64,000 nt of DNA from Propionibacteriaceae bacterium (GCA_025965155.1 JAOPXN010000026.1:1-64000); one strand, 5' to 3'; counted from the first letter of the stretch, positions 42,269 to 51,327 are shown. The notes: generated by a model not told the origin, from the letters alone. Made by a program: numbers and translations.

Positions 42269-43045
42269 ATGAGTTACCAGACCGGAGTAGGGCAGCGGAC
42301 CGCCGTTGTGACGGGGGCGGCCGCCCCGCGCGGCATCGGCTACGCGACCGCCAGACGCTACGCCCGGGAGGGCTGGGCTGTCGCGCTCCTCGACATCGAC
42401 CAGAACGGCATCGCGGCCTCGAACCAGCGCCTGCGCGACGAGTCTGACGTGCCCAGCATCGGTCTCGCCGTGGACGTCACCGACCCCGACAGCATCAAGC
42501 GCGCGGTGGCTGAGATTGCAGAGGCGGGCTTGCCTCCGGTCGGTGCGGTTGCCAACATCGCCGGACTCGCGTCGCCGGTGCCGTTCCTCGACGTCGACCT
42601 GGCCCTGTGGCAGAAGGTCCTCGACGTCAACCTCACCGGGACGTTCCTGATGTGCCAGGCATTCCTTCCGCAGATGATCGACAACCGGTACGGGCGCATC
42701 GTCAACATGTCGTCAGTTTCGGCCCAACAAGGCGGCGGCGTCTTCTCCAAGACCCCGTACTCGGCGGCGAAGGCCGGCATCCTGGGCCTGACCAGGTCCC
42801 TGGCACGGGAGATGGCCGAGCACGGCATCACCGTGAACGCCGTCAGTCCCGGGGTGGTCGCCACCGACATCCGCGCGGGCGCCACCGACGAGGAGAACGA
42901 AGCCCGACTGGCAGCCGCGGTCCCGTTGAAGCGCCAGGCGACCGTGGACGACATTGCGGCTTTGTTCGTCTGGCTCTCCAGCGAAGACAGCTCCTACATC
43001 ACCGGCGGCACCCACAACATCAACGGTGGCTCCTACATCGCCTGA
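42269..43045 (+). CDS. Short-chain dehydrogenase/reductase
   Basis: 258 residues, classical SDR size. Seen are the cofactor motif TGAAAPRGIG (about 13-22), the NIAGLA strand, a catalytic Ser in NMSSVSAQQ, Tyr-Lys in PYSAAKAG and the C-terminal YITGGTHNINGG. Asp after strand 2 (ALLDIDQNG) suggests NAD preference. GAAGGAAGG precedes the ATG. In this operon it likely oxidises a sugar alcohol or a ring hydroxyl of the imported compound. Confidence 0.92.
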   Translation: MSYQTGVGQRTAVVTGAAAPRGIGYATARRYAREGWAVALLDIDQNGIAASNQRLRDESDVPSIGLAVDVTDPDSIKRAVAEIAEAGLPPVGAVANIAGLASPVPFLDVDLALWQKVLDVNLTGTFLMCQAFLPQMIDNRYGRIVNMSSVSAQQGGGVFSKTPYSAAKAGILGLTRSLAREMAEHGITVNAVSPGVVATDIRAGATDEENEARLAAAVPLKRQATVDDIAALFVWLSSEDSSYITGGTHNINGGSYIA

Positions 43046-43215
43046 CACAGACCGACGCTCCCGGCGTCCAGCCGACGCGCCTTAAGCACTAGCCAGGTAC
43101 CGCCAACGCCCTGCCCTGCTGGACGCAGGCAGACGCCGAGCACCACGCCAACTCCTGTTGTTGATCTTCGACACCCGCAGCAGGCACACGACAAGCACAA
43201 GGAGGTGCGTTTCTG

Positions 43216-44718
43216 ATGGCCGACCGACCAGACCCTGTCTTGACCATGACCGGAATCGCCAAGAACTTCGCCGGGGTGCAAGCCCTGCGATCGGTCGACT
43301 TCGCCCTGTACGCAGGGGAGATCAACGCGCTGCTCGGCGAGAACGGCGCAGGCAAGTCGACCCTGATCAAGATCATCGCCGGCGCCCATCAGCCTACCGC
43401 AGGGGCCATCACCCTCGACGGTGTCGAGACCCGGTTCCGCAACCCCCATGCGGCTACCAGCGCTGGCGTCGCCGTCGTCTATCAGGAGACCAGCCTGGCT
43501 CCGGACCTGTCGGTGCTGGAAAATCTGTATCTCGGCTCCTGGGAGCACAAGGGGGGTCGGGTCAGCTGGCACACGATGCGCGTGCAGGCCGCCGAGCTGT
43601 TCGAGCGACTGCAGATGTCCATCCCGCTCTCGGCCCGGCTCGGGTCACTGAGCAAGGCCACCGCGCAGCAGGTCGAGATTGCGCGCGCGCTGTTGCGAGG
43701 CGCCCGGATCCTCATCCTCGACGAGCCAGGGTCGGTGCTGAACGATCAGGAGCTGCGGAGCCTGCACGAGCTGCTGATCGAGTCCAAGCAGAAGGGCGTC
43801 GCCGTCGTCTACATCACCCACCGGCTGGAGGAGGTCTTCCGACTCGCCGACGAGATCACCGTGCTGCGTGACGGTGTGACCGCCGCCGTCGCCCGCGCCG
43901 ACGAGGTCGACGAAGCGTGGGTGATCCGGCAGATGGTCGGCCGTAGCGTGGAGAGTCTCTACGCCCGTCAGGAGACGGCCATCGGGTCCCCGGTGCTCCA
44001 GCTGCGGGGACTCTGTGGCGGCGAGGCATTCGAAGACGTCGACCTGACGGTCCACGCCGGGGAGATTGTCGGTCTGGCCGGCCTGGTCGGCGCCGGTCGC
44101 TCCGAGCTGGCCCAGTGCATCGCCGGACTGCACCCACAGACCGGCGGCTCCTTGTCCATCCTGGGGGCCGAGGTTCCGGCCACACCGTGGGCTCGGCAGG
44201 AGGCCGGGGTCGGCTACCTCCCCGGTGACCGTGGCGGGCAGGGCATCTTCTCCTTCCGCACGCTCATCTCCAACATCACCTTGACCACGGCCCGCCGCTA
44301 CGCATCCCTCGGCTTCGTCCGGCGCGCCGCTCAACGTCAGGCGGCCGCTCAGGCGATGACCCAGCTCAACGTCAAGCCGCTACTGCCCGACCTCGCCATC
44401 GGAAATCTGTCCGGCGGCAACCAGCAGAAGGCGCTCATCGCCCGCGTGTTGGCCACCGAACCCAAGGTATTGATCCTGGAGGAGCCAACCAGCGGCGTGG
44501 ACATCGGCGCCAAAGAGGAGATCCACCACCTGATCGACAACCTGGTCGCCCACGGCCTCGGCGTGCTGCTGATCTCCTCCGATCTCCCCGAGCTGGTCGG
44601 CATGTCGGACCGGACCCTGGTCATGCGCGAGGGCCGGATCGCCGGGGAGATCGGCAAGGGCGCCGAGCCTGAGGACGTCATGGCCATCGCCTTCAGCTCT
44701 ACCTCGGTGAAAGGCTGA
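43216..44718 (+). CDS. CUT2-type sugar ABC transporter ATP-binding protein (rhamnose/AI-2-type system)
   Basis: 500 residues with two ATPase domains. Domain 1: Walker A GENGAGKST near 44, LDEPGSVLND, degenerate signature LSKATAQQ. Domain 2: GLVGAGRSE, signature LSGGNQQK and LILEEPTSGVDIGAK, where the Walker B aspartate position is Glu. AAGGAGG lies ahead of the ATG. The order ATPase, permease, permease, binding lipoprotein is that of Lsr and Rha systems. Confidence 0.94.
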   Translation: MADRPDPVLTMTGIAKNFAGVQALRSVDFALYAGEINALLGENGAGKSTLIKIIAGAHQPTAGAITLDGVETRFRNPHAATSAGVAVVYQETSLAPDLSVLENLYLGSWEHKGGRVSWHTMRVQAAELFERLQMSIPLSARLGSLSKATAQQVEIARALLRGARILILDEPGSVLNDQELRSLHELLIESKQKGVAVVYITHRLEEVFRLADEITVLRDGVTAAVARADEVDEAWVIRQMVGRSVESLYARQETAIGSPVLQLRGLCGGEAFEDVDLTVHAGEIVGLAGLVGAGRSELAQCIAGLHPQTGGSLSILGAEVPATPWARQEAGVGYLPGDRGGQGIFSFRTLISNITLTTARRYASLGFVRRAAQRQAAAQAMTQLNVKPLLPDLAIGNLSGGNQQKALIARVLATEPKVLILEEPTSGVDIGAKEEIHHLIDNLVAHGLGVLLISSDLPELVGMSDRTLVMREGRIAGEIGKGAEPEDVMAIAFSSTSVKG

Positions 44719-44721
44719 TTC

Positions 44722-45708
44722 ATGTACACCGATCGTTCATCGCAGTACTCGATCGCCGGCTTCCTGGTGGTCGTCTTCCTCACCCTGTTGCTGGTCGCAC
44801 CACGGTTCTTCGACCCCACGAACCTGGTCGACCTCGGTACCAGCGTGGCCATCTCCGCGATCATCGGGATCGGCGCCCTTGCCGTCATCGCTACCGGAAA
44901 CATCGACGTCAGCGCCGGCGCCATCTTCGGCATCTCAGGGGTCGCCGGAGCCTCCGCCGCCTCAGCTGGGCTGGGGACCGGGGCCGCGCTGCTCGTGGCG
45001 GTGCTCACCGGCGCCATGCTGGGCGCCTTGAACGCCGTACTGGTAACGGTGCTTCAGCTTCCCTCGATCATCGCCACGCTCGGAACCTCAAGTCTGTTCG
45101 CAGGCGGCCTGATCTTCCTCACCAGCGGCGGGCTGTGGGTCGTCAACCTGCCCCCGGGGTTCACCTGGCTCGGCCAGGGACGGCTCCTGGGGCTCAGCGT
45201 CCCGATCTTTGTCGCACTCCTCGTGCTGCTGCTGGCCTGGGCGCTGCTGAGTCAGACCCCGGCCGGACGGCGGATCTTCGCTGTCGGGTCCAACCCGGAG
45301 GCCGCGCGGCTGGCTGGCATCAATGCCAAGCTGGTCGAAGGCGCCACCTTCGTCCTCAACGGCGCCCTGCTCGCTCTCGCCGCCACCCTAACCGTCGCCC
45401 GCCAGGGGCAGGCCCAGACCAATCTCGGTACGGCGGTCACCATCACCGCCATCACGATCGCCGTCGTCGGCGGGACCAGCGTCTTCGGCGGCACCGGCAC
45501 CGTGCTCGGCATCGTCCTCGCCGCCGTACTCGTGGAGAGCACGAGCTCCGCGCTCACCTTCCTCCACCTCGACCCGCTGTGGGCACAGACGCTGCAGGGC
45601 GTGTTCATCCTCGCCGCGCTGACCCTGTCAGTGCTGCAACGGCGCAGCGCCGGCGGCCCGCTCCGTCTGCCCATCTCGATTCTGAAGGGAAACCGTCGTG
45701 CTGCGTAA
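44722..45708 (+). CDS. CUT2-type ABC transporter permease 1
   Basis: 328 residues with about nine hydrophobic helices. Family traits are TGNIDVSAGAIFGISG (in place of GGIDLSVGS), LPSIIATLGTSSLF and VGSNPEAARLAGINA. It starts 3 bases after the ATPase stop and its end overlaps the second permease by 11 bases. It pairs with that permease in a heterodimeric channel, as in LsrC/LsrD or RhaP/RhaQ. Confidence 0.92.
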   Translation: MYTDRSSQYSIAGFLVVVFLTLLLVAPRFFDPTNLVDLGTSVAISAIIGIGALAVIATGNIDVSAGAIFGISGVAGASAASAGLGTGAALLVAVLTGAMLGALNAVLVTVLQLPSIIATLGTSSLFAGGLIFLTSGGLWVVNLPPGFTWLGQGRLLGLSVPIFVALLVLLLAWALLSQTPAGRRIFAVGSNPEAARLAGINAKLVEGATFVLNGALLALAATLTVARQGQAQTNLGTAVTITAITIAVVGGTSVFGGTGTVLGIVLAAVLVESTSSALTFLHLDPLWAQTLQGVFILAALTLSVLQRRSAGGPLRLPISILKGNRRAA

Positions 45709-46711
45709 AGCCCTCACTACGTCCCTGTCGGCGGTGGTTCTGACTGTGCTCCTGGTCGTCATTGTCGTCACCATGAGCACCCTCTCAGCCAACTTCCTCA
45801 GCGTGCCCAACCTGCTCAGCGCCCTCGCGCTGGCCGCCCCGCTCGGCATCATCGCCATCGGGATGACCTTCGTGGTCCTCATCGGCGGGATCGACCTGTC
45901 GGTCGGTGCCGTCCTGGCGCTCAGCGCAGTCACCGTCGGGCTTGCCTGCAGCGTCGGCGTGCCCGTCGGCGCCGCCGCAGCCCTGGGCCTCATCGTCGGC
46001 GCCCTGTGCGGGCTGCTGAACGGGGTGCTGGTCGCCCGCCTCGGACTGCCCTCCATTGTCGTCACCCTGGCGACCATGTCGGTCTACGGCGGTCTCGCGC
46101 TCGCCTTCTCCGGAGGCAGCTCCTACCCGATCCCGTCCGAGTTCGCGTTCCTCGGCCAGGGGCTGGTCGCCGGGATCCCGATGCCGCTGGTCTGCCTCCT
46201 CGTGCTGTTCGCGGTCGCTTACGTCGCCCTGACCCGCACCACGTACGGCGACAAGATGTACGCGCTCGGCACCAACCCGACCGCGATGCGGTTCGCCGCC
46301 CAGAAGGCCGGCAGGCTCAGCCTGTCCGCCTACGTCATCTCGGGGCTGCTCAGCGCGGTGGCCGCCCTGATCTTCTGCTCGATGGTCTCCAGCGCCAAGG
46401 CCAACTTCGGCACCGGCTACGAGCTGGCGGCCGTCACGATCGTCGTCGTCGGTGGGGCAGCCCTCACCGGCGGCAAGGGAACCCTCTGGGGAACCCTGCT
46501 CGCAACGGTGGTGATCGCCTTCCTGCAAAACGGGTTCTCGATCGCCTTCATCGCCAGCGAGGTCCAGACGATGTTCATCGGTGGTGCCCTCATCCTGACT
46601 GCCGCCACCTACCGCTGGCTGCCGCGCCTGGTTGCCGCCCGACCGGCGGGGACTACTTCTGCACCGCCCACTTCCACCCACACCACACCTACCACGGAGT
46701 CAACGCAATGA
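45698..46711 (+). CDS. CUT2-type ABC transporter permease 2
   Basis: 337 residues with GGIDLSVGAVLAL, LPSIVVTLATMSVYGG and LGTNPTAMRFAAQKAG, the last in place of the usual NPEAARLAG. A Thr/Pro-rich hydrophilic tail of about 25 residues ends the protein. Overlaps: 11 bases with permease 1 and four bases (ATGA) with the binding-protein gene. Confidence 0.92.
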   Translation: MLRKALTTSLSAVVLTVLLVVIVVTMSTLSANFLSVPNLLSALALAAPLGIIAIGMTFVVLIGGIDLSVGAVLALSAVTVGLACSVGVPVGAAAALGLIVGALCGLLNGVLVARLGLPSIVVTLATMSVYGGLALAFSGGSSYPIPSEFAFLGQGLVAGIPMPLVCLLVLFAVAYVALTRTTYGDKMYALGTNPTAMRFAAQKAGRLSLSAYVISGLLSAVAALIFCSMVSSAKANFGTGYELAAVTIVVVGGAALTGGKGTLWGTLLATVVIAFLQNGFSIAFIASEVQTMFIGGALILTAATYRWLPRLVAARPAGTTSAPPTSTHTTPTTESTQ

Positions 46712-47745
46712 AGCTGAAGACAGTTATGGCGGCAATCCTCGCCGTCCTCACCCTTACACTCGCCGCTTGCAGCATGGGCGGCACCCCCACCGCGGGCGCC
46801 CCAGCCAGCGGGACCAGCAAGAGCGGCCCGCTGCAGATTGCCATCATCCCCAAGATCAACGGAATTCCGTACTACCAGGCCGTCAAGAAGGGTGTGGACG
46901 AGGCGGCTGCCGAGCTGGGCGGCGACAAGGTCAAGGTCATCTGGAACGGCCCCAGCACAGCTGAGGCGAGCGCTCAGGTGCAGATCATCCAGAACATGAT
47001 CAACGCGAAGGTAGACGTGATCGCCATCGCCGCCAACGATCCCGCCGCCGTCGCCCCCGCGTTGCAGCAAGCCAAAGACGCGGGCATCCGGGTGATGTCC
47101 TGGGACGGCGACGCAGACGTGCGTGAACTGTTCGTCCAGCTGATCGACGCCAAGCAGTTCGGTGCGGCGCTGGCCGACCAGATGGCCGAGCAGGTCGGCG
47201 AGAAGGCCGACGTCGCCGTGGTCACCTCGACCCGCACCGCCCCCAACCAGTCCGCGTGGCTGAAGGGCATTGAGGCACGCATTGCCGAGGCGCACCCCGG
47301 ACTGAAGATCGTCACCCTCACGGAGAGCGGTGAGGACCAGGGCCTCGCCCAGAAGCAGACCAAGGACATCCTCGGCGCCTACCCCGACGTAAAGGGAATC
47401 TTCGCGATCACCACCGCCGCTCTCCCGGGTGCTGCCCAGGCCGTGGACTCCCTCGGCAAGAAGGGTCAGATCGCGGTCGTCGGCAACTCGACCCCGAATG
47501 CGATCAAGCAGTACTTCACGTCGGGCACCTTGAAGTCCGCAGTGCTGTGGAACCCGATCGACCACGGCTACCTCACCGTGCAGGCCGCCTATGCCCTGGC
47601 CACCGACAAGGTCACCGACGGGACAAGCTTCGAAGCGGGCCGGCTCGGCACCTACACCCCGAAGGCCGACGACAAGAGCTTGATCATTACCTTGAGCAAG
47701 CCGCTCGTCTTCACTCCGGACAACATCAACAACTACGACTTCTGA
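46708..47745 (+). CDS. LsrB/RhaS-like substrate-binding lipoprotein
   Basis: 345 residues from the ATG at 46708. The signal peptide ends in the lipobox LAAC (Cys21). The mature protein aligns by eye with LsrB (AI-2 receptor) and RhaS: IAIIPKINGIPYYQAVKKG, VMSWDGDAD, APNQSAWLKG with EAHPGLKIV, TAALPGAAQA, LWNPIDHGY and the closing VFTPDNINNYDF. The LsrB ligand residues Lys, Asp, Gln, Pro and Ala appear kept, but the Asp of the Asp-Gln pair is Asn (NQ) as in RhaS, and WNPID is RhaS-like. A deoxy-sugar or polyol ligand is therefore more likely than AI-2. Confidence 0.93.
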   Translation: MKLKTVMAAILAVLTLTLAACSMGGTPTAGAPASGTSKSGPLQIAIIPKINGIPYYQAVKKGVDEAAAELGGDKVKVIWNGPSTAEASAQVQIIQNMINAKVDVIAIAANDPAAVAPALQQAKDAGIRVMSWDGDADVRELFVQLIDAKQFGAALADQMAEQVGEKADVAVVTSTRTAPNQSAWLKGIEARIAEAHPGLKIVTLTESGEDQGLAQKQTKDILGAYPDVKGIFAITTAALPGAAQAVDSLGKKGQIAVVGNSTPNAIKQYFTSGTLKSAVLWNPIDHGYLTVQAAYALATDKVTDGTSFEAGRLGTYTPKADDKSLIITLSKPLVFTPDNINNYDF

Positions 47746-47820
47746 TCCCCTGTACGCTTCCCGGCCGGCCCCGCCGCGGGCCGGCCGGGAAGCGCCCCCA
47801 CACAGTCGCGAGGAGTAACC

Positions 47821-48765
47821 ATGACCACGGTGCCGGCCGCCAATCGGATCAGCAAGGCCGCGTTCGACGAGCTGGTCCAGCAGGTCCGCGTCTGGGGACG
47901 GCCCGACCAACCCGATGAGCCTGCACTGTTCACCCGGATCACCCCCGAGGTGACCAGGGCCGCCCTGGCGGAGGTGCACACCGGCCGGACCGTGTCGCTG
48001 GGACGGCCCTGGGCCGAGTCTCCGGCCACCGACAACTCCAGACCGGCACTGCACTACATGAGCGCGCTCGGCATCCTGCTCGCCGACGGCGACACCGAGC
48101 CGACCTGCTACAAGGACTTCCTCGGCGTCGACTTCCACGGCAAGACCATGAGCCACATCGACGCCTTCAACCACATCGCCTACGCCGGCCAGATCTTTGG
48201 GGGTATACCCGCCACCGAAACCGTGGTCGCCAATGGCATGACAGCCGGAGACGTCAACCTCTACGGACCGCTCATCACCCGTGGAGTTCTGCTGGACATG
48301 GCCACCGTCGCAGGGGACGCCTGGACCGAACCCGGAACCGCTTGGACGCTCGAAGAGATCCAACATGCCCTCGACTTGGAGCAGGTCACCCTGCAGAGCG
48401 GTGACGCGGTCTTGTTCCGATCCGGCCACGATCGCCGACGTGCTGAGCTCGGACCGTGGGACCCCGACATGGCCGGCGCGGGCGTCCACGTCACCGCCAT
48501 CCCGTGGCTGCTCGACCAAGGAGCCGCCGTCCTCGGTGCGGACGGCGAGACCGACGTCCGCCCCAGCCCCGTGGATCAGGTCACCCTGCCCATCCACGTC
48601 CTGACCCTGACCATGGCCGGCGTGCCGCTACTGGACAACCTCAACCTCGAACAACTCAGCAGCGCCTGCGCCGAAACCGGCAGGTACACGTTTGCGCTCT
48701 CCGTCGCACCCCTCAACATCCCGCTCGGTACCGGTTCACCGGTCAACCCCACGGCGATCTTCTAG
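47821..48765 (+). CDS. Cyclase-family (kynurenine-formamidase-like) metal-dependent hydrolase
   Basis: 314 residues. The family motif is clear: HGKTMSHIDAFNH with His106, His112, Asp114 and His118 as metal ligands, followed by GPLITRGVLLDMA and SGDAVLFRSGHDR. Relatives hydrolyse N-formylkynurenine, isatin or lactone/amide bonds. As the last gene of the sugar importer operon (75 bases after the binding protein, with the GAGGAG ribosome site) it likely opens a lactone or cyclic form of the imported compound. Confidence 0.9.
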   Translation: MTTVPAANRISKAAFDELVQQVRVWGRPDQPDEPALFTRITPEVTRAALAEVHTGRTVSLGRPWAESPATDNSRPALHYMSALGILLADGDTEPTCYKDFLGVDFHGKTMSHIDAFNHIAYAGQIFGGIPATETVVANGMTAGDVNLYGPLITRGVLLDMATVAGDAWTEPGTAWTLEEIQHALDLEQVTLQSGDAVLFRSGHDRRRAELGPWDPDMAGAGVHVTAIPWLLDQGAAVLGADGETDVRPSPVDQVTLPIHVLTLTMAGVPLLDNLNLEQLSSACAETGRYTFALSVAPLNIPLGTGSPVNPTAIF

Positions 48766-48858
48766 GCCGCACGCGAGCCATCTGGACCAACGGGTCTGAT
48801 CCAGGGGGACCTGTCGACCGGTCGCGGCTTTTGAAGCCGGATGGGGGTCAAGCCGTCG

Positions 48859-48957
48859 CTAATTAAGGAGGGCGCTGGCCAGAACGTCGCGGAGCCGGTT
48901 GATCATGCCGACCCGCTCCGCGATCAGGTCGGCCCGTACCCGATGCAGTAGCTGCGC
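48859..48957 (-). pseudogene. IS110-family transposase fragment
   Basis: The minus strand reads LLHRVRADLIAERV then GMINRLRDVLAS, which resembles the segment of IS110/IS1111 transposases that links the DEDD domain and the Transposase_20 domain (RADLIAxRTRxINRLRDLL). Only about 33 residues remain, with no catalytic part. It abuts the end of the small gene at 48960. Confidence 0.5.
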
Positions 48958-48959
48958 GG

Positions 48960-49334
48960 TCACCACAGCGCTTGAATAACCGTGCCGGTGTGCAGTGTCG
49001 AGACCGTGGCCCGCTTGCTTGCCTCCATCACGGCTCCAAGGTCCTCGGCCCACTTCTCCATGGCCTCCTGCCAATGCCTGGAGATGCCGGCAGCCGTCTC
49101 GTAGTACTCGTCCAGCACATAGATGGTCCTACCGGTGGCCGGTGCGCTCGGATCCAGCGGATTCGAAAGCTCCGGGCCCTTGGAGATGGTGTAGGAGAGT
49201 AGCGCTGCATCGCCCTGGCGTGGATGGCCCGTCATCCACTCGCCGTGGCTGGCGAAGATGCGGTCCCATTCGCCTTCGGCGTCTGGCTCCACGGTCCACA
49301 TGATGACGAGCTGAGCTTTGTCCATGAGCGACAT
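48960..49334 (-). CDS. Hypothetical protein, possible alpha/beta-barrel
   Basis: 124 residues; AAAGGACGGCTCC ahead of the ATG is a convincing ribosome site. The pattern of a strand (QLVIMWTVEPD), helix (EWDRIFASHGEWM), strands (ALLSYTISKGPE, RTIYVLDEYY) and helices (ISRHWQEAMEKWAEDLG) suggests a dimeric alpha/beta barrel of the ABM/YCII kind, but no definite family is recognised. Its last codons may be altered: the end runs into an IS110-like scrap, so the natural C-terminus could have been replaced. Confidence 0.6.
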   Translation of the reverse strand: MSLMDKAQLVIMWTVEPDAEGEWDRIFASHGEWMTGHPRQGDAALLSYTISKGPELSNPLDPSAPATGRTIYVLDEYYETAAGISRHWQEAMEKWAEDLGAVMEASKRATVSTLHTGTVIQALW

Positions 49335-49816
49335 GGAGCCGTCCTTTCGGCTAGTTCGCGTCTGCCTGAGACGCTATTGCGGTCCCACCGCCATGACAAG
49401 GGGCACACGCACCCGCGCTCCACGCACTCAGGGCCGGCGGAGTGGCAAGCGTGCCGGCAAGGGCGACCCGCCGTCCTGCGGTCTCGACCGCAGTGGTAAA
49501 GAGGCCCGGATTTCTCGTGTAGGATTCTGCCCAGATCGGGGGTTCTGTGACGCAATTCAGCTTGCGCCGGACGGCCCGATTTTCTGGTTTTCGGCCTGCT
49601 CGATTCTTCACAGAAGTCACGAGCAAGCGAGCGCTCCCGTCGACGTCGATGTCGGTGACGTGCTTGCGATCCGGGGACCCAAGCGGTCGAACGAGACCTA
49701 GCCGAGTCGGCTAGGCCTGAGTCCGTCCGCGCGATGTTCGTGACGCGCTGCCCTGTGGTCGAGGCCCCTGCGGGCCCGTTCTCGGGATCCACGTCCGACA
49801 CGTCAGAAAGTCCCCC
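49335..49816. other. 482-base divergent intergenic region with an inverted repeat
   Basis: No gene is supported. CCTAGCCGA at 49697-49705 and TCGGCTAGG at 49707-49715 form an almost gapless inverted repeat about 100 bases upstream of the secreted nuclease-like gene; it could be an operator or a short hairpin. AAAGTCCCCC precedes the start codon. Confidence 0.5.
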
Positions 49817-51205
49817 ATGCGCAAAACCCTGCTCGCGATGCCCGTTGCCGCCCTGATGCTGGCCACCGTTGCGACCACAACCCCCGCTCATGCCGCCACC
49901 CCCCGGACGCCCCTGAGCATCACCTCCGTCACGGCCGCACCCGGCCCGAAGGTCGGGGAGATCACGCTCAAGTGGTCCCAGGACGGCAGGTACACCACCG
50001 GCTACGTGCTCGAGACGGCGCTCACCTCCTTCAGCAAGACGAACCCGGAGATGGCGAAGACCGGACGACGCACCCGCCTGCTGAACATCCCCAAGAACCT
50101 GCGGACGATCACCTTGTCGGCAGCCCAGGTTCACTCCGCTGGAGCTGGCGTCGCCTCCGGCAACCACCTCTACTTCCGGTTCTACGCCGTCAACACGAGC
50201 TCCGGCGGCACCGCCACCAGGGCCTACCCGTACCTGCAGGCAATGACGCCCAAGCCGCTTGCGCCACAAGCCAGCGGCACCAAGATGCGGATCGCATCGT
50301 TCAACGTGCGGACCGCGAAAGCAACCACCGACGCCCGTACCTGGATCCAGCGCGCACCTGACGTCGCCGCGCAGATCGTGAACCGCAACCCGGGCCTTGC
50401 AGCCCTGCAGGAGCTCGGACCGGGACGTGCGGACGGCCTCACTGGTGCGACCAACGGCACGGCGCGGCAGACCGAGAGTCTGATCACTGCGCTGCAGGCG
50501 GCGAACGGAACCAAGTACGCCCTGGTCCGAACCACGCCCTACGTCCAGCCCGGTCTGCCGAGCGGCACCCAGGGGACCCGGATCCTGTACGACACCAGCC
50601 GGTACACCCTGCAGAGCGACTGCCCGGACACCACAGACGGACGCAAGTACTCCCCGTCCTGCAGCATCGTGCTGCCGCTGCTGGCGACAGACGCTGAAAC
50701 CGCCCGGCGCCGGGCTGCTGTTGCTCAGTTCCAGGACCGGGTCACCAAGAAGAGCTTCTTCTTCGTCTCCGCCCACCTCGACGAACGGCACAGCGACAAC
50801 CTCACCACGGAACGGTCCTACGACTCTCTCCGCAAGAGCCAGGCCAACACCATCGTGGAGGGTGTGGCGAAGCTCAACACCGCCAACCTTCCGGTCATCA
50901 TCGGCGGCGACATGAACTCCTGGCAGAACAACCGTGTCGGCAACAGCCCGCACGACACGTTGGTCGCCCAGGGTTTCTACGACGCCTCCGCCGCAGTGAC
51001 CCGGGTGAACATCAGGTACACGACCATGAACCACTTCAACACCACGCTGCCGGCTTCGAGCCAGGGCTTCGGCTCGCGGCTGGACATGCTGTTCGTCAAA
51101 GGTGCCAAGGGATCCGCCCGTTTCGAGAACGTCATGAAGGTCACCGATCCGGCCCGTCCGTCGGACCACAACATGGTCGTCTCGGACATCGTCCTCGGCG
51201 GCTAG
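49817..51205 (+). CDS. Secreted endonuclease/exonuclease/phosphatase-family protein
   Basis: 462 residues. A signal peptide (hydrophobic 9-24, cleavage after AHA at about 29) is followed by a fibronectin-III-like domain (about 35-155, LSITSVTAAPGPKVGEITLK) and an EEP domain (about 158-462). Catalytic motifs seen are MRIASFNVR (Asn), ALQELG (Glu), SAHLDER, GGDMNSW (Asp-Asn) and the final PSDHNMV (Asp-His). It is probably an extracellular nuclease or phosphodiesterase. It is convergent with the IclR gene, with a hairpin in between. Confidence 0.9.
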   Translation: MRKTLLAMPVAALMLATVATTTPAHAATPRTPLSITSVTAAPGPKVGEITLKWSQDGRYTTGYVLETALTSFSKTNPEMAKTGRRTRLLNIPKNLRTITLSAAQVHSAGAGVASGNHLYFRFYAVNTSSGGTATRAYPYLQAMTPKPLAPQASGTKMRIASFNVRTAKATTDARTWIQRAPDVAAQIVNRNPGLAALQELGPGRADGLTGATNGTARQTESLITALQAANGTKYALVRTTPYVQPGLPSGTQGTRILYDTSRYTLQSDCPDTTDGRKYSPSCSIVLPLLATDAETARRRAAVAQFQDRVTKKSFFFVSAHLDERHSDNLTTERSYDSLRKSQANTIVEGVAKLNTANLPVIIGGDMNSWQNNRVGNSPHDTLVAQGFYDASAAVTRVNIRYTTMNHFNTTLPASSQGFGSRLDMLFVKGAKGSARFENVMKVTDPARPSDHNMVVSDIVLGG

Positions 51206-51237
51206 CGCGTCGGGCACTTGCCCCTCAATCCAGAAAA

Positions 51238-51306
51238 CGGCCAGTCATCAGACTCGAGCCCCCGCATACACGGTGTGTCGCGGGGGCCGGCGTCGATGAC
51301 TGGCCG
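51238..51306. terminator. Two-tier hairpin between convergent genes
   Basis: CGGCCAGTCATC at 51238-51249 pairs exactly with GATGACTGGCCG at 51295-51306. Inside it, GCCCCCGC and GCGGGGGC form a second stem. AAAA precedes and ATTT follows, so either direction gives a stem with a short U-rich tail: a bidirectional terminator for the nuclease and IclR genes. Confidence 0.8.
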
Positions 51307-51327
51307 ATTTGCGGAGTCGACCGGAGG

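Noticed and set aside
46708..47745. Calling the third importer an AI-2 (Lsr) system
   Set aside because: The Asp of the Asp-Gln ligand pair is Asn, the WNPID segment is RhaS-like, and no lsrK, lsrF or lsrG is nearby.
46609..48597. 662-codon minus-strand open frame under the binding-protein and cyclase genes
   Set aside because: It has Gly/Val/Asp-rich composition without domains, while the plus strand carries clear lipoprotein and cyclase motifs.
48770..48860. Possible tRNA or small RNA behind the cyclase gene
   Set aside because: The sequence does not fold into a cloverleaf and lacks the conserved TTCGA-type arm.
49232..51217. 661-codon minus-strand open frame under the secreted nuclease gene
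   Set aside because: It is antisense to a gene with all EEP catalytic motifs; no recognisable domain.
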